A stretch of DNA of 64,000 nucleotides. Origin: Thermococcus sp. 21S7 (GTDB lineage Archaea > Methanobacteriota_B > Thermococci > Thermococcales > Thermococcaceae). The translations under genes and the position numbers were made by a program. The notes beneath the pieces are model-generated. The model was given only the letters and a program-made list of their open reading frames with translations, had not been told where the DNA came from and searched no databases. Shown piece after piece: positions 46,759-57,747 of this stretch. The stretch is from the NCBI RefSeq assembly GCF_012027615.1, contig NZ_SNUT01000006.1, positions 1-64,000 on the forward strand, in the 5' to 3' direction. The first letter of the stretch is position 1. Every line of letters begins with the position of its first letter.

Positions 46759-47766
46759 TCAGACGCCCCTTTCCTCAAGGCGAACCTCAAGCTCCTCAAT
46801 CTCCAGGCCCTTCATGGGCTCGCCGATCTCTTTGCTTATCTCGGCTATAACGTCCGGCTCGTCCCAGTGGCTGACGGCCTCAACTATCGCCCTCGCCATC
46901 TTCTCCGGGTTGGAGCTCTTGAAGATTCCAGAGCCGACGAAGACGCCGTCCATACCCATCTCCATCATCAGGGCAGCGTCGGCTGGAGTGGCAACTCCTC
47001 CGGCGGCGAAGTTGACGACCGGAAGCCTGCCGAGCTTCTTTATCTCCAGGAGAATCTTGTAGAGGTCGTCAACTATCTCGCGGTAGGTGTAGCGGCCGTA
47101 AACGGGCTCGTTCTCAAGGACCTGTCTGGGCAGGCCGCTTATTTCCCTTATCTGCCAGGCCAGCCTGAGGTACGGCTCGGCGAACTTTTCAGCCACGGCA
47201 TAAACCTGATCATCCGTCATGCGCTGAATGAGCCTTATGTTATCGGCGACGAGGCGGACGTGCCTAACGGCTTCAACGATGTTGCCGGTTCCGGCCTCGC
47301 CCTTGGTTCTTATCATGGCGGAGCCTTCCCATATCCTTCTAACGGCCTCTCCAAGGTTCCTGGCGCCGCAGACGAAGGGAACGCTGAACTCCCTCTTGTC
47401 TATGTGGAAGTATGGGTCCGCAGGGGTCAGAACCTCGCTTTCATCTATCATGTCGACGCCAAGCGCCTCAAGGACTCTGGCCTCAGCGACGTGGCCGATC
47501 CTGACCTTGGCCATGACGGGAATCGTCACCGCATCCATTATCTCCTTAACTTTCTCTATCGGGGCCATCCTGGCAACGCCACCGGCCTTTCGGATGTCCG
47601 CTGGAACCCGGTGAAGGGCCATAACCGAAACTGCACCGGCTTCCTCGGCGATTCTGGCCTGCTCGGCGTTCGTGACGTCCATTATCACCCCGCCCTTAAC
47701 CATCTTGGCAAAACCGCGCTTCAGTCGGTCCGTACCCTTGGCCTCTATAACGTGGAGCTTTCCCAT
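46759..47766 (-). CDS. pdxS: Pyridoxal 5'-phosphate synthase subunit PdxS
   Basis: Makes PLP from ribose 5-phosphate, glyceraldehyde 3-phosphate and ammonia. ATG 47766 ([22 protein letters not shown]) behind GGTGATGCCC. The 335-residue barrel is longer than bacterial PdxS because of an insert of about 35 residues ([33 protein letters not shown]), typical of Thermococcales. Catalytic parts include [18 protein letters not shown] (Lys) and GEAGTGN. A palindromic operator sits on its promoter. Confidence 0.97.
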   Translation of the reverse strand: MGKLHVIEAKGTDRLKRGFAKMVKGGVIMDVTNAEQARIAEEAGAVSVMALHRVPADIRKAGGVARMAPIEKVKEIMDAVTIPVMAKVRIGHVAEARVLEALGVDMIDESEVLTPADPYFHIDKREFSVPFVCGARNLGEAVRRIWEGSAMIRTKGEAGTGNIVEAVRHVRLVADNIRLIQRMTDDQVYAVAEKFAEPYLRLAWQIREISGLPRQVLENEPVYGRYTYREIVDDLYKILLEIKKLGRLPVVNFAAGGVATPADAALMMEMGMDGVFVGSGIFKSSNPEKMARAIVEAVSHWDEPDVIAEISKEIGEPMKGLEIEELEVRLEERGV

Positions 47767-47780
47767 GGGCATCACCATTT

Positions 47781-47823
47781 CAAGTTATGGCTTGCAATAA
47801 TATTCAAGAAAAAACTTGAATAT
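47781..47823 (-). promoter_or_regulatory. Operator-like double palindrome on the pdxS promoter
   Basis: ATATTCAAG (47800-47808), six A, CTTGAATAT (47815-47823) is a perfect inverted repeat with 9-bp arms that includes the presumed TATA box (TTTATATTC on the minus strand). A second CAAG-N6-CTTG (47781-47794) lies nearer the gene, its centre 24 bp away. Same spacer length and two helical turns or so apart: consistent with cooperative binding of a repressor. Confidence 0.6.
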
Positions 47824-47899
47824 AAACCTTGCTGCATAAACGCCCCGATGTTTCCGAAGAACCTTCGGCAGAAATGAATAAGACAAGAAGGAAATCCGC

Positions 47900-48733
47900 T
47901 CAGACCGCCCCAATTATCTCAAGGCTGACGTCGAAGTTCTTGACGGAGTGCGTGAGGTAGCCGAGGCTTATGACGTCGATGTCGAGCTTGGCGTACTCCT
48001 CGATGTTCTCCGGGGTTATCCCACCGGAGACCTCGATTTTCACCCTATCGCGAAGACCCTCGCGCTTTAGAGCCCCTATCGTCTCGGCTATCTCGGCCGG
48101 ACTCATGTTGTCGAGCATCACAACGTCGGCCCCGGCTTTCGCCGCTTTGATGGCATCTTCAAGGCTCTCGACCTCGACCTCAACGACCTTGTAAACGCTG
48201 AAGGCCTTGGCGCGCCTTATGGCCTCCTCCAGCGGGACTAAGGCGAGGTGGTTGTCCTTTATGAGTACCGCATCGCTGAGGGCAAACCTGTGCGGCTCGC
48301 CGCCGCCGATGAGTATCGCCCTCTTGTCTATGGGCTTGAGGAGGGTCTTCCTAGTTCCTGCAACGCGAACCTTGGGATTCACGGCCTCAACCTTCTCGAC
48401 AAGCCTTCTGACCTCGGTCGCTATGCCGCTCATCCTGCCCATTATGTTCAGTGCAGTCCTCTCGACGAGGAGTATGGAGCGTGCGTCCCCTTCAAGCTCC
48501 AGGATAACGTCTCCCCTCTTCACTCTCTCCCCGTCATGCATTCTGACCCCAACTTCAACCCCGAAGTGTTCGAACAGGGCTTTGGCCTCCTCAACGCCCG
48601 CGATAACGCCGTTTTGCTTGGCTATGATTACGGCTTTGGCCTTGGTTCCTTCAGGGATTACAGCCTCGCTCGTGACGTCACCGAAGGGAGCGTCCTCCTC
48701 AAGGAACTTGAGCAGATAGGAAATTGGCGTCAT
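47900..48733 (-). CDS. nadC: Quinolinate phosphoribosyltransferase NadC
   Basis: Converts quinolinate and PRPP to nicotinate mononucleotide. The 277-residue protein shows EDAPFGDVTSE, ERTALNIMGRMSGIAT, RKTLLKPIDKRAILIGGGEPHR, LIKDNHLAL, EVEVESLEDA and IEVSGGITPENI. Its start lies four bases inside the end of an AAA ATPase gene, so translation is coupled to it. Confidence 0.97.
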   Translation of the reverse strand: MTPISYLLKFLEEDAPFGDVTSEAVIPEGTKAKAVIIAKQNGVIAGVEEAKALFEHFGVEVGVRMHDGERVKRGDVILELEGDARSILLVERTALNIMGRMSGIATEVRRLVEKVEAVNPKVRVAGTRKTLLKPIDKRAILIGGGEPHRFALSDAVLIKDNHLALVPLEEAIRRAKAFSVYKVVEVEVESLEDAIKAAKAGADVVMLDNMSPAEIAETIGALKREGLRDRVKIEVSGGITPENIEEYAKLDIDVISLGYLTHSVKNFDVSLEIIGAV

Positions 48734-50031
48734 TCTCTTCCACCCCCCAGCAGGAACTTCCAGAGAGGAATGAGCCGAATCTTTTTCCCCTCCACATCAA
48801 TGAGGTCATCCATGTCCCAGTTTATTACCGTTAGGTTTTCACAGTCGAACTTCTCTGAGGCGATCAGCAGTGCCGAGGCCTCCCGCTCAAACGTTGTGGA
48901 TTCCTCGATAGAGTAGCTGACCTGTATGAGTTCCGAAACGTCATTTCCATCTTTCACCAAGAAATCAACCTCCCTCCCCCGCTCGTCCTTGAAGTAGTAT
49001 AGCTCCTTCTCCTGCCTCCTGAGTTCGAGGAAGACCGCGTTCTCCATCAGCCTGCCGATGCTCTCTCCTGAACGGGGGGAGTAGGCGTTTATCAAACCGG
49101 TATCAACGACGTAAATCTTGGGAAGGCTCTTCTCAATCTCTTTCATGTTGTAGGAGAACTTCCTGAGCGGGAAGATCACGTAGGCCTCTTCAAAGTAGTC
49201 GAAGTAACTGTAGAGCGTGTTCCTGCTCACATCAATCCCCATTCCCCTCATGTATCTGGCCGTTTTGTTTATCGAAAACTCCTTGGCAAATGACGTCATG
49301 AGGAGCTTCAGGAACATCCTGATGGCCCTGAGGTTCTTCACGTTGTGCCTCTCAACAACGTCACGGTAGAGCATCACATCCACGTACTCTGAAAGCGTTT
49401 TCCTCTTGAGGAATGAATCTTCGAGGAGAACAACCTCCGGAAAGCCGCCAAACGCAAGGTACTCCTTCAGCATAGCCTTTACCCGTGCCTCCTCCCTTGT
49501 GGAGAGGTATTTACCCGGACTGAAGCCTTTGGCCAGCAGGAACTCCCTGAAGGAGAACGGAAACATCTCAAAGGTAAGCGTTCTTCCACGCAGTGCCGTT
49601 GCGATTTCCTTGCTCAGAAGTTTCGAGGAGGAGCCGGCCAGATAGACCTTGAAACCGTCCCTCTCAACGGCCCTCTTGACGAAGAGCTCCCAGTTGGGGA
49701 CGTTTTGAATCTCGTCAAGGAAGAGATACTTCCTTTCGGCATCTGGGAAGAGCTCATAGAAAACCTTCACGAGGGTCGAAAGGTCATCGAGCGTCGGGGG
49801 GTATATCCTGTCATCGTCGAGAGGAAAGAAGACGGCCGCCTTGCCTGCCTTTCTCAGCTTGGAAAACTTTTGGAGGAGGTAGAAGGTCTTCCCAGTTCTC
49901 CTTGGGCCGATTATTGTTATGACCTTGTTTACACTGATCTCTTCGGGAACCCTCAGCTCGCGCTCAACACCCTCAACGCTGAGGTTGAGGTAGTCCATCA
50001 GAATTTGGGATATCGTTTCCTCACGGCTCAT
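48730..50031 (-). CDS. AAA ATPase with DUF4143 domain
   Basis: A 433-residue ATPase from ATG 50031 (MSREETISQILMDYLNLS). Walker A is GPRRTGKT (42-49), Walker B is KYLFLDEIQ (about 100-108), and the C-terminal half is the nuclease-like DUF4143 domain with VDFLVKDG in a position reminiscent of restriction-type active sites. These ATPases are numerous and variably placed in archaeal genomes. It has its own promoter (ACTTTTTAAGG at about 50051-50061) and lies between nadA and nadC, overlapping nadC by four bases. Confidence 0.88.
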   Translation of the reverse strand: MSREETISQILMDYLNLSVEGVERELRVPEEISVNKVITIIGPRRTGKTFYLLQKFSKLRKAGKAAVFFPLDDDRIYPPTLDDLSTLVKVFYELFPDAERKYLFLDEIQNVPNWELFVKRAVERDGFKVYLAGSSSKLLSKEIATALRGRTLTFEMFPFSFREFLLAKGFSPGKYLSTREEARVKAMLKEYLAFGGFPEVVLLEDSFLKRKTLSEYVDVMLYRDVVERHNVKNLRAIRMFLKLLMTSFAKEFSINKTARYMRGMGIDVSRNTLYSYFDYFEEAYVIFPLRKFSYNMKEIEKSLPKIYVVDTGLINAYSPRSGESIGRLMENAVFLELRRQEKELYYFKDERGREVDFLVKDGNDVSELIQVSYSIEESTTFEREASALLIASEKFDCENLTVINWDMDDLIDVEGKKIRLIPLWKFLLGGGRE

Positions 50032-50116
50032 GTTAAATAAAGAGGTAAAAATCCTTAAAAAGTTTCCCTCCATACCTAGCAAAAATCCAGGAATCTTTCA
50101 CTCTCAACTTGACAAG

Positions 50117-51025
50117 TTAGCTCATCTCCAGCATCCTCTCGATGGCCTTCCTGGCCTTCTGGGCTATCTCCTCCGGCACTTCAACCTCGTACTTCATGTC
50201 CCTAAGCGACTCGTATATGTGGTTGAGCGTTATGGCCTTCATTCCTATGCAGACGGCGTCCTCCTTGGCCGGGTGGAACTTGATATCGGGGTAGAGCTTC
50301 CCGAGCCGGTAGACCATCTCGTGCTCCGTGAAGACGACCCACTCGTTCCACTCCTTCGCGCGCCTTATCATTCCTCCCGTGGAGACTATTATGTCGGCCC
50401 TTTCCTGCACCTCCGGCTCACACTCGGGGTGAACCATCAGCTTGGCGTTGGGGTAGAGCTTCCTGGCACGTTCGACGTCCTCAAGGGTGAACTGTCTGTG
50501 AACGTAGCAGTGCCCGTACTCCGGCACGGGAATGACCTTCTTGCCGGTCTGTTTGGCCACGTAGTTCGCCAGATTCTTATCGGGCCCGAAGATTATGACA
50601 TCGGAATCGAGCTTTTCAACTATTTTAACCGCGTTGGCTGAGGTCACCGTCACGTCGGCGTAGGCCTTGGTCTCGGCGGTGGTGTTCACGTAGAGAACCA
50701 CCGGGGCGTCCGGATACTGCTCCTTGGCCCTGAGGATGTGCTCGACCTTCAGCATGTTGGCCATGGCGCAGGTGGCCCTTTTGCTCGGAAGCAGGACGGT
50801 CTTTTCGGGATTGAGGATCTTCGCGGTCTCGGCCATGAAGTCTACTCCCGCGAAGACTATGACGTCGGCATCAACGTTGACTGCCTTCCTCGCGAGCTCA
50901 AGGCTGTCGCCAAGGAAGTCGGCTATGTCCTGGATTTCAGGCAGCTGGTAGTTGTGGGCCATTATTATAGCGTTGCGCTCCTCCTTCAGGCGTTCAATCT
51001 CCCGCACGAGCTCCTCCATCTTCAT
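50117..51025 (-). CDS. nadA: Quinolinate synthase NadA
   Basis: Condenses iminoaspartate and DHAP using a 4Fe-4S cluster. The 302-residue length matches archaeal NadA. Cluster cysteines are in RATCAMANM (near 83), HPECEPE (near 170) and DAVCIGMK (near 256). Other features: [22 protein letters not shown] and [14 protein letters not shown]. The TATA box GCTTTTATACCC lies at about 51054-51065. Start is ATG 51025 or 51019. Confidence 0.97.
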   Translation of the reverse strand: MKMEELVREIERLKEERNAIIMAHNYQLPEIQDIADFLGDSLELARKAVNVDADVIVFAGVDFMAETAKILNPEKTVLLPSKRATCAMANMLKVEHILRAKEQYPDAPVVLYVNTTAETKAYADVTVTSANAVKIVEKLDSDVIIFGPDKNLANYVAKQTGKKVIPVPEYGHCYVHRQFTLEDVERARKLYPNAKLMVHPECEPEVQERADIIVSTGGMIRRAKEWNEWVVFTEHEMVYRLGKLYPDIKFHPAKEDAVCIGMKAITLNHIYESLRDMKYEVEVPEEIAQKARKAIERMLEMS

Positions 51026-51067
51026 GGTCTCACCTGTGGAATGCTATGTTCCAGGGTATAAAAGCTT

Positions 51068-52264
51068 TCAGAGAACGAGGGCTATGTAGGCAACGCCCCC
51101 AGCGAAGAGGAGCAGCGCCGGAGGAAGGAGCCGCAGGTAGACCCTCCTGAGTTCGGCCCCATAGTATTCGGCCGAGAACACGAAGCAGAGGTGCACGGGA
51201 CTGAAGAGCATCCCCATGTAGCCGCTCAGGTAAGCGAGCGCCACCATGTTAAAGCCCGTAAAGAAGGGCAGGAGCAGGGGGAAGGTCATGCCCACGTAGG
51301 CGAAGCTTATGCCCGTCATAAGGCCAACGATGAACGGCGTCACCATGAGAACGAGGACGACCGGCAGGTTCATTGATATCATGGCGTTCGGAAGCGTCTC
51401 AACCGCCCCAGTAACCTGGAGCACGTATTTGAAGTACATCACCGCAACGAGAAGGAAGACTATCTTAGGCTGGAGGGCATAGGCGAGCACCTTCTTCACG
51501 TCCACCATTCCAAGGTTGGGGATGAGGGCTGCGATAAAGCCCAGGAAAGCGCCGTAGACCATGTCCAAGCCGAGAACTATGGAGGCGAGTATGATTATCA
51601 GTATTGGATAGGTGCTCTTCAGGAGAAGTCTGAGGCCGGTTTTGACGTCTCCCTCCCCGGAACCGGCATCCGGAAGCGGGCGGATGAGGAGGACGTAGCC
51701 GATGAGCGCCATAAGAATCGTCAGGGGGAACATCTTGGTGCTCATCTCCCGTATAGAGATTCCAACGAGGGCCGAAGCGATGACTATGGCCTGATACATC
51801 GGCCACGAGTGCTCCCATACGTGCCTGAACCAGTAGTTGACGAGGGTTTTGTCCTCAGCTTTCATCTCGAACTTCCCGGCGACCGGCTCTATCATGGGGG
51901 CCGAGACCAGTGCGCCCGCTGGCATCGGCATCAGCCCGATGAGGGCTGGAAGCATGGCCAGGGAGTACTTGGCCTTGGGAAAGAGGTTGCTCGCCGCCGT
52001 TTCCATGTCCTTCAGGTAGCCGATCTGGGAGAAGACAGAGGTCATGCCCATGATGAAGGCTATTATGAGCACCAGCCTTATCGTCTCCCACGAGGTGGCG
52101 GAGTGGTAAAGGGCCACAACGGCATCCCTGGGACTCATTCCAAACAGGAAGGCCAGCACTAGAGAACCGACGAATATTGAGACGCCAACGTTGATTTTAA
52201 GCCATATGAGGGCTATTACTACCGCGAAGGAGGCGATGAGGTAGAGCAGTTCCACTCGTTTCAC
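51068..52264 (-). CDS. DUF401 family permease
   Basis: A 398-residue polytopic membrane protein with about ten hydrophobic helices, matching DUF401, a family within the ion-transporter superfamily of citrate and C4-dicarboxylate carriers. Conserved parts are LMPMPAGALVSAPMI, WFRHVWEHSWPMYQ and GYMGMLFSPVHLCF. It lies between nadB and nadA on the same strand, so a substrate linked to NAD synthesis, such as aspartate or a dicarboxylate, is possible but not shown. Confidence 0.8.
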   Translation of the reverse strand: MKRVELLYLIASFAVVIALIWLKINVGVSIFVGSLVLAFLFGMSPRDAVVALYHSATSWETIRLVLIIAFIMGMTSVFSQIGYLKDMETAASNLFPKAKYSLAMLPALIGLMPMPAGALVSAPMIEPVAGKFEMKAEDKTLVNYWFRHVWEHSWPMYQAIVIASALVGISIREMSTKMFPLTILMALIGYVLLIRPLPDAGSGEGDVKTGLRLLLKSTYPILIIILASIVLGLDMVYGAFLGFIAALIPNLGMVDVKKVLAYALQPKIVFLLVAVMYFKYVLQVTGAVETLPNAMISMNLPVVLVLMVTPFIVGLMTGISFAYVGMTFPLLLPFFTGFNMVALAYLSGYMGMLFSPVHLCFVFSAEYYGAELRRVYLRLLPPALLLFAGGVAYIALVL

Positions 52265-52303
52265 CGGGCATGATAATGATTCGATGAGAATTTAAACCTT
52301 TGG

Positions 52304-53704
52304 TTAGAGCCTGCATCTTCCGTCGAAGAAGCTCGGTCTCTCGAAGGATTTGTTCATAGCCGGAAAGTCCTCGCGGTAGTGACTTCCCCGACTTTCTTCC
52401 CTCACGAGTGCGCACTCAAGGACTCCCCTCGCGAGCAGCTTTAACCTCGGGTCTGCCTCGATTCCCTCAAGCTCCCTGAGGCCCTCTTTAAGGGTCTTCG
52501 CGCTCCTAACGATTCCGGCGTGATTCCACAGGAGTCCCCTCAGCGAGTCAACGTCCCCGGCCTCGTAGCCGTGATATGCCGGCTCCTTCACGTCCCCCCG
52601 CCTCGGCTTATCCCTCGCGATTGTCCTAGCCACCTCAAGTCCGCTCACGATGCACTCAAGGAGGGAGTTGCTCGCTAATCTGTTCGCCCCGTGAAAACCG
52701 TTGCTCATGGCCTCTCCAACGGCGTAGAGGTTTTTGATTACCGTCCTGTACCAGAGGTCAACGGCTATTCCCCCCATCGTGTAGTGGGCTATCGGGGAGA
52801 CGGGGATTAGGTCCTTTGACGGGTCTAGCCCATCGTTTCTCAGGAAGGCGTATATCTGGGGGAAGCGCCTCTTGAAGTCCTCTATGCAGGTCGCGTCAAG
52901 GAAGACCCTCTTACCGGCCTTCATCTGGTTGTATATCGCCCTCGCGACGATGTCCCTCGTGGAGAGTTCGTTAACGAAGCGCTCCCCGTCTTCCGTCACC
53001 AGCTTTGCCCCGGCACCGCGGACGGCCTCGCTGACGAGGAAAACGCCGCTCCTTCCGAGGTAACCAGTCGGATGGAACTGAACGAACTCCAAGTCCCTCG
53101 CTGGGGCACCCTTCATTATCGCGTCGCCAATGAGGAGGCCGGTGTTAGATTTTGAGCCCGCTGTAAACTTGAAAAGGCCAGAGAAACCGCCGGACGCTAT
53201 AACAGTCGCGTCGAAGCGCAGGAATTCGCCCTTAATGAAAACACCGTAGGCTTCCCCCCGCTTCACGGCCAGCTCATCGACCCCTCCTTTGACGAAGTGA
53301 ACCCCAAGCTCCCTGGCACGGAGGTGTAGGAGCTTTGTCACGTGCTTCCCGGTCTCGTTCTTAATCGTGAAAACCCTGGGGAAAGAGTGTCCCCCCTCGG
53401 TCTCGCTTGCCTCGAACTCCAGCCCCATCGAGAGGAGAAACTCGTAGGCCTCGCTCGCCTTGGACACAACGCTCCACACGGTCTCCTCATCGTTGAGGTA
53501 CTTGCCGGCCCTGATAGTGTCTAGAACGTGAGCTTTAGGAGAATCACCGTCGAGAATGGGAAACGCTATCCCTGCCTGGGCAAGATAAGAGTTGCTATCT
53601 TTTATTCCCGGACCGATGACCGTCACGTCGAAGCCCCGTCTCGCCAGGGCTACGGCCGCCGTTAATCCCGCGGCACCGCTTCCAATGATTCCAACGCTGG
53701 TCAT
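52304..53704 (-). CDS. nadB: L-aspartate oxidase NadB
   Basis: FAD enzyme that makes iminoaspartate for NadA, passing electrons to fumarate or oxygen. ATG 53704 (MTSVGIIGSGAAGLTAAVALARRG) behind GGTGGTGAG; the frame extends 26 codons upstream over the promoter (GTTTAAGC on the minus strand at about 53733). The 466-residue protein has ASGGFSGLFKFTAGSKSNTG, EFVQFHPTGY and SPIAHYTMGGIAVD. It is somewhat short at the C-terminus compared with E. coli NadB. Confidence 0.96.
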   Translation of the reverse strand: MTSVGIIGSGAAGLTAAVALARRGFDVTVIGPGIKDSNSYLAQAGIAFPILDGDSPKAHVLDTIRAGKYLNDEETVWSVVSKASEAYEFLLSMGLEFEASETEGGHSFPRVFTIKNETGKHVTKLLHLRARELGVHFVKGGVDELAVKRGEAYGVFIKGEFLRFDATVIASGGFSGLFKFTAGSKSNTGLLIGDAIMKGAPARDLEFVQFHPTGYLGRSGVFLVSEAVRGAGAKLVTEDGERFVNELSTRDIVARAIYNQMKAGKRVFLDATCIEDFKRRFPQIYAFLRNDGLDPSKDLIPVSPIAHYTMGGIAVDLWYRTVIKNLYAVGEAMSNGFHGANRLASNSLLECIVSGLEVARTIARDKPRRGDVKEPAYHGYEAGDVDSLRGLLWNHAGIVRSAKTLKEGLRELEGIEADPRLKLLARGVLECALVREESRGSHYREDFPAMNKSFERPSFFDGRCRL

Positions 53705-53848
53705 CTCACCACCGGAAGAAAAGAGGAGGGAAAGCTTAAACGCTTTTTGATTGGATTTTTGTCTCTTCTGTTCATTGGACACGAAACATCATAACATATG
53801 ATTGCTGTGATGTAGCGTATAGCCAGCAACTGAGATAAAAAAAGAAGG

Positions 53849-55567
53849 TCATTCAATTTTTATTTTAATTCCGTTTACTGTGTAGTTCCGATTCTCGTTA
53901 ACCATCCACTCGTTGGGGTCAAGGAGGATTGCTGTGGGCTTGCCTTCAAGTTCAAAGCTGACTTTAGCCCTGCCATCAACCCACACTTTTTTGATAGCTT
54001 TCTCCTTTGGTGTTATCACTTCAATTTCCAAGGGCATCGTGAAGTTGTTTTTGTCTATAATCTCGAAGCGTAGGAGGGATTTTCCATCCTTTTGTTCTAT
54101 ACTCAGGTTTTCAACCTCATACTCGGGAACTTTGGTAGTGTAAAACCACTCTTTAAAAAACCAGTCTAAGTTCTGATCTCTAACCCTTTCAAAAACCTCC
54201 TGAACATCCGTTAAATTGCATTTCCTACCATGGCACTCCCTTAAAATCTCCCTAATACCTTCAAAGAAAGTTTCATTACCAAGGACAAACTGCAGGGAGC
54301 GGAAGACGGAAGCGCCTCTGTAATATATCATTCCTTCCGCATGTGCGTTGGATATCTCCTCTTGGTAGACCCGCTCCAGGCTGTAAGCAGAATCAATTAA
54401 AGGGGAATGCTCAGTAAAATTGAGTAACTCAGGGAAGTCTGTGTAGGTCAGGGCAAGATAATTCGCAAGCGTTTCATCCATCCTGCCAAAAGACGCATAG
54501 TCGCCGAACCAGGAGTGAGCAATTTCATGAGCAAGAATTAGAGTTCCGTTTGTCTTAGGATTTATCAATATAACTCCACGCGGAAATTCAAACCCTCCCT
54601 TGGTACTCAGACTTTCCAGGTAAATGATTCTGAGATCAGAATACGGATAACCACCAAAGAGTTGAGAATAGTCCTCTAAAATTCCTGAAGCGATGAAAAG
54701 CACGTCTTTCCTCTGCTTTCCTACTTGGCATACGCCAAGTGATGCTCCCGAGGAGACATTATTAACGCACGAGAAATTACCGGCAATTATTATCGGGTTT
54801 CTCGAATTCTTCGAGTAATAAACAAAAACAGCCCTCTCATCTGCTGATTCTTCATGAATGTCCTCCCAGAATCCCTCTCCTTTTTCGTCTATCACAACTC
54901 CCATCCAACCCTGAGGAATCTCTAATCGTATTTGAGACTCATAGCTTTTGAAAACCCCAACCTCCCTTAATAACCACAGTGATGACAATACCAACTCGTT
55001 GCCGTCATACGTTGTCCTGAAAATGCTCCAGCCGTCTTTCATTTCTACGTAGCTGATAAAGGGCTCAAAACGTGTTAGGTTAGCGTGATATTCTATTGTT
55101 ATGGCCCCAACGTTATTTTGTGATGTCTCCAAAACGAGTATCAAAATATCTGCCTGGGAAGTAGTAGCTATTGAGATATTCTTAATCCTTGCATTTTTTG
55201 CCGTGATGTTATCAAGAACAACCCCTTTAGGATAAACCAGGGATATCCTGCCAACATCACTTTCCTTGACGTTTCTTACCACCAAAATTTTTTCTCCATA
55301 CAATTCCAAGTCTTTTTGAGAAGAAACCTCAATTTTGAGCTCTGTAAATGACTCAACATCAAGTTCAGACACATTACTTTGAACTAAATATGTGATTTCA
55401 TGAAAAGAAACATTTACTTCAGGGATATCACTCCCCCGAATTACCTGGAACTTTTCTGAACGAGAACTGTTATGAGTACTCCAATTCTCAAAAATCGATA
55501 CAATAAATATCACGACAACGCAAGTCAAAAACAAAATCGCAAACATTTTCATCAGTTTCATACACAT
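53849..55567 (-). CDS. Membrane-anchored M1-like metallopeptidase homologue
   Basis: A 572-residue protein with an N-terminal membrane segment (about 8-26), a beta-rich part (about 45-270) and a gluzincin domain with HEIAHSWFG (His347, Glu348, His351). The third ligand is probably Glu365 in RMDETLANY, only 13 residues after the motif where classical M1 enzymes have 18, and the GAMEN substrate loop reads GGFEFPRG. It may thus be a reduced, extracytoplasmic aminopeptidase. The gene is visibly richer in A+T than its neighbours. Start ATG 55567, 55561 or 55552. Confidence 0.8.
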   Translation of the reverse strand: MCMKLMKMFAILFLTCVVVIFIVSIFENWSTHNSSRSEKFQVIRGSDIPEVNVSFHEITYLVQSNVSELDVESFTELKIEVSSQKDLELYGEKILVVRNVKESDVGRISLVYPKGVVLDNITAKNARIKNISIATTSQADILILVLETSQNNVGAITIEYHANLTRFEPFISYVEMKDGWSIFRTTYDGNELVLSSLWLLREVGVFKSYESQIRLEIPQGWMGVVIDEKGEGFWEDIHEESADERAVFVYYSKNSRNPIIIAGNFSCVNNVSSGASLGVCQVGKQRKDVLFIASGILEDYSQLFGGYPYSDLRIIYLESLSTKGGFEFPRGVILINPKTNGTLILAHEIAHSWFGDYASFGRMDETLANYLALTYTDFPELLNFTEHSPLIDSAYSLERVYQEEISNAHAEGMIYYRGASVFRSLQFVLGNETFFEGIREILRECHGRKCNLTDVQEVFERVRDQNLDWFFKEWFYTTKVPEYEVENLSIEQKDGKSLLRFEIIDKNNFTMPLEIEVITPKEKAIKKVWVDGRAKVSFELEGKPTAILLDPNEWMVNENRNYTVNGIKIKIE

Positions 55568-55621
55568 TTACTTCCAATGGAACCCTTAAATAGGTATTCC
55601 CTCAAATAAAACGCAACTACC

Positions 55622-55933
55622 GCATTACCTTTTTCTTTTGAAAGCTTTGTCCTTTGGGGTGGGGATGCAGTGAACAAGCCAATGGGCATTGGAGGGTTGA
55701 CGCCGTAAGGCGTCCTTTTGAGAACTGCCCGTTGGGCAGTTTGAAACCCTGAATGGTGGCCTCTGAAACCATAACCCCAATCCGCTCTGCGGTAGGGGTA
55801 ACGGGCCCGAGACCGGGCCCGCGGGCTGAACCGAAACTGGCGACGGGAGTAAGTAATGGGCCCGCAAACCAAACCGCCCAATGGCGAGGGGGTTAACCCA
55901 TTGGAACCCTCGCCTTGGCTGGGAGGATGTCAG
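55622..55933 (+). mobile_element. Structured relic resembling the right end / omega-RNA of an IS200/IS605-type element
   Basis: The gap 55568-56057 (490 bases) holds no intact gene. Within it are strong hairpins: GACGCC (55699)/GGCGTC (55709), AACTGCCC (55723)/GGGCAGTT (55734), GGGCCCG (55803)/CGGGCCC (55814), GCGAGGG (55884)/CCCTCGC (55907), followed by GGGAGGATGTCAG (55921-55933). The last hairpin plus GGATGTCAG resembles the 3' ends of archaeal TnpB (IS1341-type) elements. A short open frame ending DAVNKPMGIGGLTP at 55708 could be a TnpB tail. No transposase or left end is present. Alternatively a chromosomal structured RNA. Confidence 0.45.
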
Positions 55934-56057
55934 ATAAAGGAAGCCAAGATTTGTTATTCAACAAAGGCAAAATTGCCACGCCAACCAAGTAACTCCCAAA
56001 GAAGTGTTCATGCACTTCTGTAAAGAATAGACAAGAGAAACAGGAGATATCTGGGAA

Positions 56058-57542
<1,485 letters not shown>

Positions 57543-57747
57543 TTAACATGAACCTGGCAGGGGTTTTTAAGGGTTCCGCCCCGGAGGGCATCACCGGACC
57601 GCCGTATTGACGAGATGACACCTAATGAACGATAAATTGGATATATGTCCAGACATCGGCCCGAATTTTTGCCTTTTTTGACAGATGGCCAAAGGTTCGG
57701 CCAAAAAGTACAAATACTTCCGAACACTCCTAGAATCGGTGATTACC

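Noticed and set aside
46681-47877. A 398-codon plus-strand frame opposite pdxS
   Set aside because: Covers pdxS and its operator in reverse; no start signals.
53785-53835. GTGATGT followed by CTGA, resembling a C/D box RNA
   Set aside because: Only one imperfect C box and one D box with a 16-nt spacer; no internal boxes.
55558-55881. A 107-codon minus-strand frame over the structured relic
   Set aside because: Rich in Arg and Pro, reads through perfect hairpins and resembles no protein; the RNA-like structure explains the sequence better.
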